A stretch of 64,000 nt of DNA from a virus: the IMG/VR virus record IMGVR_UViG_3300036770_004732, positions 1 to 64,000 of that record; one strand, written 5' to 3'. Both the position numbers and the translations under genes were made by a program. The notes under the pieces were generated by a model. The model saw only the letters and a list, made by a program, of their open reading frames with translations. It was not told where the DNA came from and did no database searches. Positions within the stretch are counted from its first letter, which is position 1, and the number at the start of each line of letters is the position of its first letter. Positions 34,165-42,187 of the stretch are shown here, one piece after another.

Positions 34165-36152
34165 TAGAGGTAATTAAAATCTAAGAGTAATTTTTGTTTC
34201 ATAAATTTATTTAACAGATCAAACTCAGCAATTTGACCAGAAACACCACCACCATAAGATTTTTGAGATCCTACAGAAACTGATGGTTGTTGTGCAGATG
34301 ATCTGTCATCAATAAAAAGAAACTGCTGTCCCATTCTTTCAGTTGTTACCGAATCAGCAACTGCTCTTTGTTGTTGTGACACCGCAGAAGAAATCTGTGG
34401 TTGTTGTGCAGCAGGAGTTACTTCCTTTTCTGATGGAATTTTTGCAAGTTGAGGAGAAACCTGACTCGCTTTTGATCCTGCAGCACCATGAGATACGGTG
34501 ATTCCTCCACTTCCTATAATTTCTGCTTCTCTACCATAACCACCACGATAGTAAACTTCACCAACAGCAAAAGGGAACTTAGTTGCAGATCCTGGTTGTG
34601 AAGGAAATGTTTGTTTTGTTTTTGGATTGTGCTCTTGAATATCAACTCCTGCACTACTTCTTGCACCATGTGCTCTTTGCTCCGCAGCAATCAATGCTTT
34701 TAATTCAGAATCTGATACATTACTGTAAACATCCTTTTTAATATTTCCAAAGTGAACCCAAGATCCTCTAGCAAACATTGCTTTTACTGCTTGGAAGGAA
34801 ACTTCTCTAATGTTTGCCAATTGTGCTGCAGATGGATTTGTAGTTTTTGCATCAATGTGGAAGTGAGTTGCATAGGTAGTATCACCACCACTTCCGGATC
34901 CACCTTGAATAAATCCACCAGATCCAGTCTGAGGAATCAAATTCATTGTTCCTGTAGATGTTGGTCTTGGTGGTGCAGATGAAGATTGCTGTTTTACTTG
35001 AGCAAGGACAGATTTTACCTTTTCTGGTTTAAGAGAACTACTTTGTCCGGAATATGAGAAATTTCCATACGCATTAGGTAATGCTGCCCATACATCCGCC
35101 AAACCTTGCATGAAGTCTTCGGTTTTCATTTTACCAGATAACCAAGAATTACCTCCTTTTCCTTCAATGAGTTTTACTGCAAGAACATCTTGAACTTGTG
35201 GACTAAAAACTGTGTTCTCATTATATCCAGCCGCTTTTGCTCTTCCAAGAAGAAATTGTGGCATTTGTTGATATCGACCAGAAGCACCGGGAGCAGTTCT
35301 AGCAATTTCGCCAATAGTCATTTGACTCAATCCAGGTCTAACTCCCCCAGGAGCACCATTTTGAGCATCATAACCATTATTTTTTTTATCTGTTGATGAT
35401 TCGACCGAATGTATTAAATCAAGTAAAGGTTTCCATCTTCCACCACCACTTCCACCCCCAGGAGTAGGTGCTGGAACTCCTGAAGATTCAGTATCAGGTT
35501 GTTGTTCCCCAGTAGAAGGTATATCAACCTCCCCAGTTGGTTCTAAAAGTGCTTTAAATCCGTCTGCAATTTGTGTTCCTAATAACTCTACCGTACTAGT
35601 CAATTCCGAAAATGAATTTCTTATATCACCAGAAGAATCAGTAAAATCTAAGTTACGTATATCTCTACTAATAAAACCTAATGTTGTACCAAATGATTGA
35701 AGAATTCGGTACATTGTTTGTGGTATAGAGTATATAATTTCTCCCGCTTTTTTCATTCTTGCAATGAATTCTTTTCCCATTGCAATCCAGGTAGGGAGAT
35801 TCTCTAAAATCCATCCCGCTCCAAGATAACCAAGAAAGGATAAGATTCTACTAAGAGGCCCTTGACTACTGGAAGATGCAACTCTTAGTCCAGACTGAAA
35901 ATTTGTTGTTACTTTTGATGCCTCTATTTGATCCTCATATTCTTTTCTTTTTGTTGCCTCTTTTCTTCTTCTTTCTATTATTTGATTTTTAAAGAATAAA
36001 TCACTTCTTACTTTAGTTTTTGTTTCTATTATTTTTTGAATTCTACCAATTGTTACATTAGAACTTGTTAAAGTAGAACGAGTACTAGATATTGATTTTG
36101 ATATTAAATTAATACTAGATGTTTGAGATATAACTTCTGCGGTTGCTGCCAT
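34164..36152 (-). CDS. tail protein with muramidase-like domain (662 aa)
   Basis: The N-terminal third is a coiled coil (KVRSDLFFKNQIIERRRKEA) plus a hydrophobic segment (RILSFLGYLGAGWILENLPT) that resembles the equivalent segment of the next protein (SYLFGGWLTNQV). Residues about 240-395 look like a lysozyme/muramidase: LLDLIHSVESSTDKKNNGYD, GLSQMTIGEIARTAPGASGR, GRYQQMPQFLL and FSPQVQDVLAVKLIEGKGG. The Glu in HSVES is a candidate catalytic residue. A Ser/Gln-rich linker and a C-terminal domain with YATHFHIDA follow. It probably digests peptidoglycan during injection. Confidence 0.65.
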   Translation of the reverse strand: MAATAEVISQTSSINLISKSISSTRSTLTSSNVTIGRIQKIIETKTKVRSDLFFKNQIIERRRKEATKRKEYEDQIEASKVTTNFQSGLRVASSSSQGPLSRILSFLGYLGAGWILENLPTWIAMGKEFIARMKKAGEIIYSIPQTMYRILQSFGTTLGFISRDIRNLDFTDSSGDIRNSFSELTSTVELLGTQIADGFKALLEPTGEVDIPSTGEQQPDTESSGVPAPTPGGGSGGGRWKPLLDLIHSVESSTDKKNNGYDAQNGAPGGVRPGLSQMTIGEIARTAPGASGRYQQMPQFLLGRAKAAGYNENTVFSPQVQDVLAVKLIEGKGGNSWLSGKMKTEDFMQGLADVWAALPNAYGNFSYSGQSSSLKPEKVKSVLAQVKQQSSSAPPRPTSTGTMNLIPQTGSGGFIQGGSGSGGDTTYATHFHIDAKTTNPSAAQLANIREVSFQAVKAMFARGSWVHFGNIKKDVYSNVSDSELKALIAAEQRAHGARSSAGVDIQEHNPKTKQTFPSQPGSATKFPFAVGEVYYRGGYGREAEIIGSGGITVSHGAAGSKASQVSPQLAKIPSEKEVTPAAQQPQISSAVSQQQRAVADSVTTERMGQQFLFIDDRSSAQQPSVSVGSQKSYGGGVSGQIAEFDLLNKFMKQKLLLDFNYL

Positions 36153-36153
36153 C

Positions 36154-37878
36154 TTAGATCACCACATTATAGCAGGAATATGAATATAATGTATAAAAAT
36201 TATCTGGATTAGATGAACGAATCATAGGAACATCAGTCAAAGGCCCATTTGTTGAAGTTTGATTCATTTGAGCACCTTGTTGTTGAGAAGATCCAGAAGA
36301 TGCATAAATGATATTTGGTTTTGGTTCTGGGAGTTCTCCAACATTAGGTGTTTGTGTCGGAACACTTTGAATTTGTGCTGGTTGTATTGGTGAAGTTTTT
36401 GGAGGTATATTTTCTTCTGATTTTAAATTATTATAATTTTCTAGGAAATTGTCAGTATTTCCAGGTTTAAATGTGGACGATGCATCAAAACTTAATTCTT
36501 TATTTCCAGGTAACATTGCTTGATTGGGTTTTACTTCGTTATCAGGAGGTTTTTCTGCAATTGTACTTGAAAAATCAAAAGTATTATTTGCAGAAAGATT
36601 AAATGTATTTGAATAATCTGGAAAATTTATTTTTGGTTCTGAAACCATTTCTTGTTGTGGAGATGGTTTTAATGCTTCAGTTTTTTGTGTTGCTATTGAC
36701 TCTGCATTTGCAGGCAAAACTAATGGTTGTGCAGGTTTTGCCTCTGCTTGAGGTTGTTGCTTATTTAACGATTGTGTAGGTTTTGCTTCTTGTTGAGGTT
36801 GTGATTGATTTCCGAAAAACTTATCATAAATTCCTTTGCCAAAATCTGCAGATGGACTATAAGCAAGAGCACTTGAAACCACACCACTTCCAGGAATAGG
36901 TAATAAAGATCCTGCAGCAAATGCCGCTGCTGATCCAATCATACCCGTAGTTGCTCCTGCAACTGCACGACCAGGATCTTCACCAGATGCAATATCAATA
37001 CCTGTCATTGCAGATCCAACTAGTAATGGTGCTGCTAATCCTCTTATAAAGTTTCCTGCTCCACTTGCCATACCCTTAACTGCACCACCAAGTCCACCAC
37101 CAGGAGGTTTTGCTCCTCCTGGTGGTTTTGCTCCTCCTGGTGGTTTACCTCCCCCACCAGGAGTTACTATGTTCTTGATAATATTAAATGGTGCCGCTAC
37201 TGTTCTACCCAGTAACTTAGCAATTTGACTAACAGCAAACCCTAAAGAAGTTTTTAACGCTCCAATACCAAATTTTATTGCTAATATTGTTCCACCAGCA
37301 ATAGAAAGATATTTGAGAATATTATTTTTAATCTCTGTTAATCTTTCATTATTTCCTTCACCTTCCGCCTTAATATATTCAATAACTTGATTTGTTAACC
37401 ATCCACCAAAAAGATAACTAAGAGATTGCAGAACATTTCCAAATAAACTTTGCACTTTTGGTGCAAGTGCTGCAACTGGAGCAACAATTGCATTTTGTAT
37501 TTTCTTCTCTATCTCACTTTCTTTTCCAATTCTTACTTGTTCTTCTGCAAGTCTTCTTTCACTTTCTTGTTGTGCTCTCAGTATGCTTTCTTCATTTGTT
37601 GCATCCTGTTGTAATAATGTAGAAATAGTGATTAAACCAGTATTTAACTGATTTATGTCTTGTCTTATTAAATTAAGTCCACTTTGAACTTCAACTAAAG
37701 ATGCTTGATTTTGTTGAAGTGTTTGAAGATTCTTAATCTCAGTTTCACTTGGAGTTACTCCAGATAATAAATTAGTTCCTCTTATGGTTTGTCCAGATAC
37801 TGTTGTATTTCCAGCAATAACTTGCCTAGACTCTTGAGAAAGAGGAGAACTTGTAAGTGGTGTGACCTGTTCAGCCAT
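36154..37878 (-). CDS. candidate tape-measure protein (574 aa)
   Basis: Begins MAEQVTPLTSSPLSQESRQV. Helical coiled coil (LQQNQASLVEVQSGLNLIRQ, AQQESERRLAEEQVRIGKES) is followed by hydrophobic helices (YLSIAGGTILAIKFGIGALK), a Gly/Pro loop (KPPGGAKPPGG) and a low-complexity Pro/Gln tail. It follows the gp26/gp51 pair, the position of a tape measure after tail-assembly chaperones. Its length is close to T4 gp29 (590 aa). The start overlaps the gp51 stop in an 8-nt ATGGCTGA. Sequence similarity to gp29 is not evident by eye, so the call is by position and architecture. Confidence 0.55.
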   Translation of the reverse strand: MAEQVTPLTSSPLSQESRQVIAGNTTVSGQTIRGTNLLSGVTPSETEIKNLQTLQQNQASLVEVQSGLNLIRQDINQLNTGLITISTLLQQDATNEESILRAQQESERRLAEEQVRIGKESEIEKKIQNAIVAPVAALAPKVQSLFGNVLQSLSYLFGGWLTNQVIEYIKAEGEGNNERLTEIKNNILKYLSIAGGTILAIKFGIGALKTSLGFAVSQIAKLLGRTVAAPFNIIKNIVTPGGGGKPPGGAKPPGGAKPPGGGLGGAVKGMASGAGNFIRGLAAPLLVGSAMTGIDIASGEDPGRAVAGATTGMIGSAAAFAAGSLLPIPGSGVVSSALAYSPSADFGKGIYDKFFGNQSQPQQEAKPTQSLNKQQPQAEAKPAQPLVLPANAESIATQKTEALKPSPQQEMVSEPKINFPDYSNTFNLSANNTFDFSSTIAEKPPDNEVKPNQAMLPGNKELSFDASSTFKPGNTDNFLENYNNLKSEENIPPKTSPIQPAQIQSVPTQTPNVGELPEPKPNIIYASSGSSQQQGAQMNQTSTNGPLTDVPMIRSSNPDNFYTLYSYSCYNVVI

Positions 37879-38047
37879 TATTTGATCCGTTCTTTAAATT
37901 TTCCTCTTCAATATACTGTTGAAGTAGAGAAACGTACACCTCTCTCTCCCAAGGTATCATATTTTCTAAGTCTGTCAAGCTATATTTATGATGCTGAAGA
38001 AGGGCAAAATTAATCTTATAATATGACGCAAGACTTTCATGCGCCAT
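37871..38047 (-). CDS. gp51: gp51-like small tail-assembly protein (58 aa)
   Basis: A 58-residue ORF beginning MAHESLASYYKINFALLQHH, with LENMIPWEREVYVSLLQQYI in the middle. Small proteins with an 'iPWERE-Y' core follow gp26 in T4-like cyanophages and resemble the T domain of tail-assembly chaperones. Its ATG lies 2 nt after the gp26 stop with no clear Shine-Dalgarno. Its frame is -1 relative to gp26 and can be reached from the slippery site at 38056-38062. The stop overlaps the next start by 8 nt. Confidence 0.72.
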   Translation of the reverse strand: MAHESLASYYKINFALLQHHKYSLTDLENMIPWEREVYVSLLQQYIEEENLKNGSNNG

Positions 38048-38049
38048 TG

Positions 38050-38769
38050 CTAGGCGAAAAAACTTGTCAGGCCCTCTAATACAATTTTATTTTCAACTTC
38101 AGTATTTGGATTTATAACATTAATTGTATGACTTAGTTTTGGCATCGTTTCAAAGAATTTTTCAATTTTTTTAAATTGCTTCGAACTTAAAGATTCTAAG
38201 AAATCACTTAACTCTTTTTTACTACAATCAGATGCTGCCCAAGATTCTTCTTCACTGTAAATCTGTTCAATGCAAGATGTAATAACTCCAAATGTATCCT
38301 CTACACTAATTTGATCATTGCGAATAAAGTTATTTTTGATAAATTCTGTAATTGATGGATATTTCATCCGCACACTCAGATTATCATCCAATTGAATATC
38401 ACGACTATGATCTTTACTTACTTCAACCTTAATATCATCCAAACTAATAGTTACTGGTACTTGTGTCTCCCCATCATCTGGGCAAGTAATTAATACCTCT
38501 GCAGTTTCACCTACAGATTTTCCCCTGATATTTAAAAACAAATATTCTATATCGAAAGTTGCAAGATCATCAACTTTAATTCCTCTGGTAATAATGCAAT
38601 TTTTAATTACATCCTTTACTGCTTCAGTAATTTGCTTTGGTTCTTCACTCTCCATCGCAATGATTAAAATTTTCTCTTCTTTAACTAAAAAAGGTCTATA
38701 TTTAATTGTTTTCTTTAATGAAGGAATTTCCAACTCATATGTTGGTGTAGAAACTTTTGGTAATGGCAT
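38050..38769 (-). CDS. gp26: baseplate hub subunit/tail-assembly chaperone, gp26-like (239 aa)
   Basis: The ATG at 38769 (MPLPKVSTPTYELEIPSLKK) is preferred to an upstream TTG. Motifs of the T4 baseplate gp26 family are visible: TYELEIPS, RPFLVKEEKILIIAMES, IDDLATFDIEYLFLNIRGKS (here VDDLATFDIEYLFLNIRGKS), CPDDGETQVPV. T4 gp26 is 208 aa. The mRNA end reads AGT TTT TTC GCC TAG, containing a slippery heptamer (see the separate feature). In T4 it is listed as a hub component; its position before a tape-measure candidate also fits an assembly chaperone. Confidence 0.8.
   Translation of the reverse strand: MPLPKVSTPTYELEIPSLKKTIKYRPFLVKEEKILIIAMESEEPKQITEAVKDVIKNCIITRGIKVDDLATFDIEYLFLNIRGKSVGETAEVLITCPDDGETQVPVTISLDDIKVEVSKDHSRDIQLDDNLSVRMKYPSITEFIKNNFIRNDQISVEDTFGVITSCIEQIYSEEESWAASDCSKKELSDFLESLSSKQFKKIEKFFETMPKLSHTINVINPNTEVENKIVLEGLTSFFA
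38056..38062 (-). promoter_or_regulatory. candidate -1 ribosomal frameshift site (T TTT TTC)
   Basis: In the gp26 frame the last codons are AGT TTT TTC GCC TAG. The heptamer T TTT TTC fits the X XXY YYZ slippery rule. A -1 slip gives CGC CTA GCA ATG GCG and continues into the gp51-like frame with no stop, yielding a fusion of about 299 residues. Confidence 0.6.
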
Positions 38770-38794
38770 AATAATCAATGACTAGTGAAAATAT

Positions 38795-39571
38795 TTAGAC
38801 TGCTTTTTGATTCCCAGTCAGACTTGTATATAGTTCTCCTCTTACAATTGCTTCGGTTGGTGTTAAATTAGATGGTCTGAAAACAACTCCAGAAGTTCCT
38901 GCCTGACCAGGAGACATTGGAACTCTGGACACTCTTCTAATTGGATCATTATTTATTGATGTATGAGTATAAACTGAAAGACTTGTTGTTCTTCCAGAAA
39001 TATAACGATCATATTCGAATGTAGCAGCAACTTTTAGCACATCAGATGTCCCATATGAGATAGGTACACTTGAAATTGAAACAGGAAATAATCCTCTAAA
39101 AGTATATTCTATTTCTCTTCTGTAATCTCTATCAAACTTTATAATTCTAGTTTGATCTGATTTATATGTAGATGGATATTGCATCCTAATAAAATAATCA
39201 TTTGAAATTGGATTGGCAGAAGATCCGCTAGCAATATAGTCCATCCAATGTTCCAGTAATTTTAAAGTATTATAATTACTATCTACATAAAATTCTAATG
39301 TTATATTAGTATATAATCTTGTATGTGCTATCTTTTCTCTAATCCCAATATATGGTGATACTTCTGCTGTAGCAAATGACGATGTTGGTAATGATGCAGA
39401 AAAACATAATAATCCAAAATCTCCACCAGTAAAAAATGGAGTAATACCTTTAGTCAATAAAAAAGTTGATAACTCATTTGGAAGTCCACCAAATTGAACT
39501 TCATAATGAGATGTTTGTGCTAGATTTCCAAATAAAGATTTTACGCTAGATATACTTCTGGGAAAAGGCAC
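38795..39571 (-). CDS. gp54: tail tube/baseplate initiator protein, gp54/gp19-like (258 aa)
   Basis: Begins MPFPRSISSVKSLFGNLAQT with a GTG start at 39571; an in-frame stop just upstream rules out an earlier start. Segments HYEVQFGGLP, CFSASLPTSSFATAEVSPYI and REKIAHTRLYTNITLEFYVD have the pattern of tail-tube-fold proteins (T4 gp19, gp54, gp48). The gene sits beside gp26 and opposite gp4, consistent with the gp54-type tube initiator. A short tube protein would also share this fold, so the exact T4 counterpart is less certain than the fold. Confidence 0.68.
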   Translation of the reverse strand: MPFPRSISSVKSLFGNLAQTSHYEVQFGGLPNELSTFLLTKGITPFFTGGDFGLLCFSASLPTSSFATAEVSPYIGIREKIAHTRLYTNITLEFYVDSNYNTLKLLEHWMDYIASGSSANPISNDYFIRMQYPSTYKSDQTRIIKFDRDYRREIEYTFRGLFPVSISSVPISYGTSDVLKVAATFEYDRYISGRTTSLSVYTHTSINNDPIRRVSRVPMSPGQAGTSGVVFRPSNLTPTEAIVRGELYTSLTGNQKAV

Positions 39572-39572
39572 T

Positions 39573-39611
39573 CTAAATACCTATAAGTGATCTTTTATTA
39601 TAAGTATTTAG
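39573..39611. promoter_or_regulatory. face-to-face late promoters in a 14-bp inverted repeat
   Basis: CTAAATACCTATAA (39573-39586, plus) is matched at 13 of 14 positions by the reverse complement of TTATAAGTATTTAG (39598-39611). Each arm carries TCTAAATA or CTAAATA, close to the NATAAATA late -10, reading across the spacer toward the gene on the other side. The arms abut the GTG of the gp54-like gene and the ATG of gp4. Confidence 0.55.
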
Positions 39612-40049
39612 ATGTCGTATAAGGGAAAATATCAACCATCATACCCCAAAAAATATAAAGGTGATCCCACAAATATTATTTACCGTTCATTGTGGGAAAG
39701 GCGTTTTATGTCTTATTGCGATTTAAATGAAAATATTTTGGAATGGGGAAGTGAAGAACTTGCTCTTCCTTATCGTTCCCCAATAGATGGAAAAATTCAC
39801 AGATACGTTCCAGACTTTTATATCAAGGTAAAAGAAAATAATGGTTCAATTCAAAAGTATATTATAGAAATCAAACCAAAAAAACAAACAATAGAACCAA
39901 AAGTTCAAAAAAGAAAAACGAAAGGATATATTTTTGAAGTCACAGAATGGGCAAGAAACCAAGCAAAATGGAAAGTCGCTGAAGAATTTTGTGAAGATCG
40001 ACGATGGAAGTTTAAAATTCTCACCGAAGAAGATTTAGGTATTAAGTAA
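39612..40049 (+). CDS. gp4: head completion protein gp4
   Basis: A 145-residue protein beginning MSYKGKYQPSYPKKYKGDPT. Family features are IIYRSLWERRFMSYCDLNEN, EWGSEELALPYRSPIDGKIH, RYVPDFYIKVKE and IIEIKPKKQT. This layout (E...PDF...EIKP) resembles a TnsA/PD-(D/E)XK-type nuclease fold and is conserved in T4 gp4 and cyanophage homologs, which finish packaged heads before tail joining. Length matches T4 gp4 (about 150 aa). It is the first gene of the plus-strand structural island, and its stop shares bases with the next start (TAATG). Confidence 0.85.
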   Translation: MSYKGKYQPSYPKKYKGDPTNIIYRSLWERRFMSYCDLNENILEWGSEELALPYRSPIDGKIHRYVPDFYIKVKENNGSIQKYIIEIKPKKQTIEPKVQKRKTKGYIFEVTEWARNQAKWKVAEEFCEDRRWKFKILTEEDLGIK

Positions 40050-40630
40050 TGGCACTCACAGGATATGAAAAACCAGAACTTGAAGATTATTCATTAAGTG
40101 AACTAAAAGAAATTGCAACCAATTATTATATACCTCATCAATATACTAAAACTGGTGCGACTAGTACAAACTATAGTCGTCTAAACAAAACTCAACTCAT
40201 TTATATTATTAAATATGATGCAGACTACCAGAGAGCAAATCCAAAATTAAGATCTGGTGGAAAAAAGGGACAAAGAAAATCAGAAAATAGAATTGCATCA
40301 ATTAAAAGAGATTTAATTGGTATTGAAAGTCCTTCTGAATTGATGAATATGATCATAGAAAGATTGCAAGATACTGAAAGTCAATATCCTTCTGGCGGCA
40401 AGTATTATACCTACATATATTATGCTAAGACACCAAATATTATTTACGATCGTTATCCATTGATTATGGCATCAGAACCAATGGATTATGGTTTCTTTGG
40501 ATTTAATTATCATTGGGGTAAAATGAGACAATATACTTTCAAGGAAGTTGCAAGTCCATTTTATGAAGTAACAGTTAATGAATTCAATACTCTTCGTTCT
40601 ATTCCTTATGCCGATTTTCGACAAACTTAA
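40049..40630 (+). CDS. hypothetical protein with SAP/Rho-N-like N-terminus (193 aa)
   Basis: Begins MALTGYEKPELEDYSLSELK. The N-terminal YSLSELKEIATNYYIPHQYT ... LNKTQLIYIIKY resembles the helix-extended-loop-helix of SAP or Rho-N nucleic-acid-binding domains. The C-terminal half is beta-rich and aromatic (MDYGFFGFNYHWGKMRQYTF). It lies between gp4 and gp48 in one transcription unit, so it is likely a late, virion-assembly gene. Exact role unknown. Confidence 0.62.
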   Translation: MALTGYEKPELEDYSLSELKEIATNYYIPHQYTKTGATSTNYSRLNKTQLIYIIKYDADYQRANPKLRSGGKKGQRKSENRIASIKRDLIGIESPSELMNMIIERLQDTESQYPSGGKYYTYIYYAKTPNIIYDRYPLIMASEPMDYGFFGFNYHWGKMRQYTFKEVASPFYEVTVNEFNTLRSIPYADFRQT

Positions 40631-40631
40631 A

Positions 40632-40639
40632 AATAAATA
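40632..40639 (+). promoter_or_regulatory. T4-type late promoter (AATAAATA)
   Basis: AATAAATA on the plus strand, 13 bp before the gp48 ATG at 40653, fits the NATAAATA consensus. A second AAATAAAT lies just before the ATG. Confidence 0.5.
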
Positions 40640-40652
40640 GTTAAAAAAATAA

Positions 40653-41540
40653 ATGGCACAAATACTACGATATCCTAAAGCTAGTATTGGAAAAAATGAC
40701 GATTTTTTCCAAATTGATGTTGTAGAATATAAACAACCTGGATTGACTGCTGGTACTGTAGGATTAAATGCATTAAGAACAACTGATCAAGCATTACAAG
40801 GAAGTGTTCCCATAAGTACAATACTACTTCCTATGCCCCAGTCAGTGTCAGATTCTAATTCAGCAAATTGGGGAGAAAATACTTTAAATGCTGCTCTTGC
40901 AGCAGGTTTAATTGCGGGACAAGGAGTTATTGAAGGAGCAGATCCTTTTTCGGCAGCAGTAAAATCTGGTGCAGAAATATTTAAAAAATTTGAAAGTGCA
41001 TTTACACAAGGAACAGGACAAAAAGTAACTTCAACAATATTTTCAAAGTTGGCAATTCAAGCACTCACTGGTCAAGATGCAAATATAAATGGATTAATTT
41101 CAAGAACAACTGGATCAGTAGTTAATCAAAATGTTGAAATGTTATTTCAAGGTGTAAATATTCGCACTGCGTTTCAATTTACTTTTGATTTAATTCCAAG
41201 ATCTCAACCAGAAGCAGATGAAATAAAAAGAATTATAAAAACTTTTAAAAGAGAAATGACTCCCAGAAGAACAGGATCTGGATCTGGTGGCGGATTCTTT
41301 GTAAAATCACCAAATGTATTTAAAATTCAATATAGAACAGGGTCAAGACCACATCCATTTTTAAATAAGTTTAAACCTTGTGCCTTAACAAACATGAGTG
41401 TTAATTATACAGGATCTGGTCAATATGCATCTTTTACTGATGCTACACCAGTTCATATGATCCTAACTCTACAATTTCAAGAACTTTCTCCAATTTACGC
41501 AGAAGATTATCAAAGTATTACAGAAGGAGTTGGTTACTAA
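40653..41540 (+). CDS. gp48: baseplate tail-tube cap protein gp48
   Basis: A 295-residue protein beginning MAQILRYPKASIGKNDDFFQ. Diagnostic segments are IDVVEYKQPGL, SVPISTILLPMPQSVSDSNS, FQGVNIRTAFQFTFDLIPRS, EADEIKRIIKTFKREMTPRR, VFKIQYRTGSRPHPFLNKFK and TPVHMILTLQFQELSPIYAE. These mark the tail-tube-fold cap that sits on the baseplate hub and nucleates tube growth with gp54. Length is near T4 gp48 (364 aa). The stop overlaps the gp53 start as TAATG. Confidence 0.85.
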   Translation: MAQILRYPKASIGKNDDFFQIDVVEYKQPGLTAGTVGLNALRTTDQALQGSVPISTILLPMPQSVSDSNSANWGENTLNAALAAGLIAGQGVIEGADPFSAAVKSGAEIFKKFESAFTQGTGQKVTSTIFSKLAIQALTGQDANINGLISRTTGSVVNQNVEMLFQGVNIRTAFQFTFDLIPRSQPEADEIKRIIKTFKREMTPRRTGSGSGGGFFVKSPNVFKIQYRTGSRPHPFLNKFKPCALTNMSVNYTGSGQYASFTDATPVHMILTLQFQELSPIYAEDYQSITEGVGY

Positions 41541-42187
41541 TGACATATTTTAGAGAACTTCCAAACGTACAATATCAATCTTTTCTTTCAGATAAACAAT
41601 CATCTCAAGATTATTTTCTTGTAAAAAATATTTTTAGAAGAGTGAAAATAAGAGATGATTTACAAAATATCTTTACTTTGTTCAATAAGTATCAAATCGT
41701 TGATGGTACAAGACCAGAATTAGTTGCAGAAGAAATTTATGGCAGTGTTGAATATGATTGGGTAGTTATTATTAGTGCAGGAATTACAGACATTAGAAAT
41801 GAATGGCCTTTATCAAATAAAGACTTATACCATTATTGTGAGAGAATCTATGGTAATGATTTAAATTCAATTCATCACTATGAAACAACTGAAGTAAAAG
41901 ATGACAAAGGCAGATTGATATTACCTTCGGGTCAAATTGTAAATTCTAACTTTACAATACCAAATCCAATCTCACCACTACAAACTTTAAATCCTGTAGT
42001 TGGTATTAGTAATTATGAGTATGAAACAATCAAAAATAATGAAAAAGGTTTGATTTATCTTTTAAAACCAGAGTATCTTCAAACTGCTCTGAAAGACATG
42101 AGAAGAGAATTATTTTACGATGAATCTTCTCAATACATTGATCAACAAACAATTAAAACCGAAAATACTTATATTACTTTACCATAA
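41540..42187 (+). CDS. gp53: baseplate wedge protein gp53
   Basis: A 215-residue protein beginning MTYFRELPNVQYQSFLSDKQ. Family features are YFLVKNIFRRVKIRDDLQNI, YEVxDGxRPE-type YQIVDGTRPELVAEEIYGSV, YDWVVIISAGI and RNEWPLSNKDLYHYCERIYG. gp53 is the last wedge component joined before wedges assemble around the hub in T4. Length matches (T4 196 aa). It ends the plus-strand island, and its 3' end overlaps that of the convergent Mom-like gene by 9 bp. Confidence 0.88.
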   Translation: MTYFRELPNVQYQSFLSDKQSSQDYFLVKNIFRRVKIRDDLQNIFTLFNKYQIVDGTRPELVAEEIYGSVEYDWVVIISAGITDIRNEWPLSNKDLYHYCERIYGNDLNSIHHYETTEVKDDKGRLILPSGQIVNSNFTIPNPISPLQTLNPVVGISNYEYETIKNNEKGLIYLLKPEYLQTALKDMRRELFYDESSQYIDQQTIKTENTYITLP

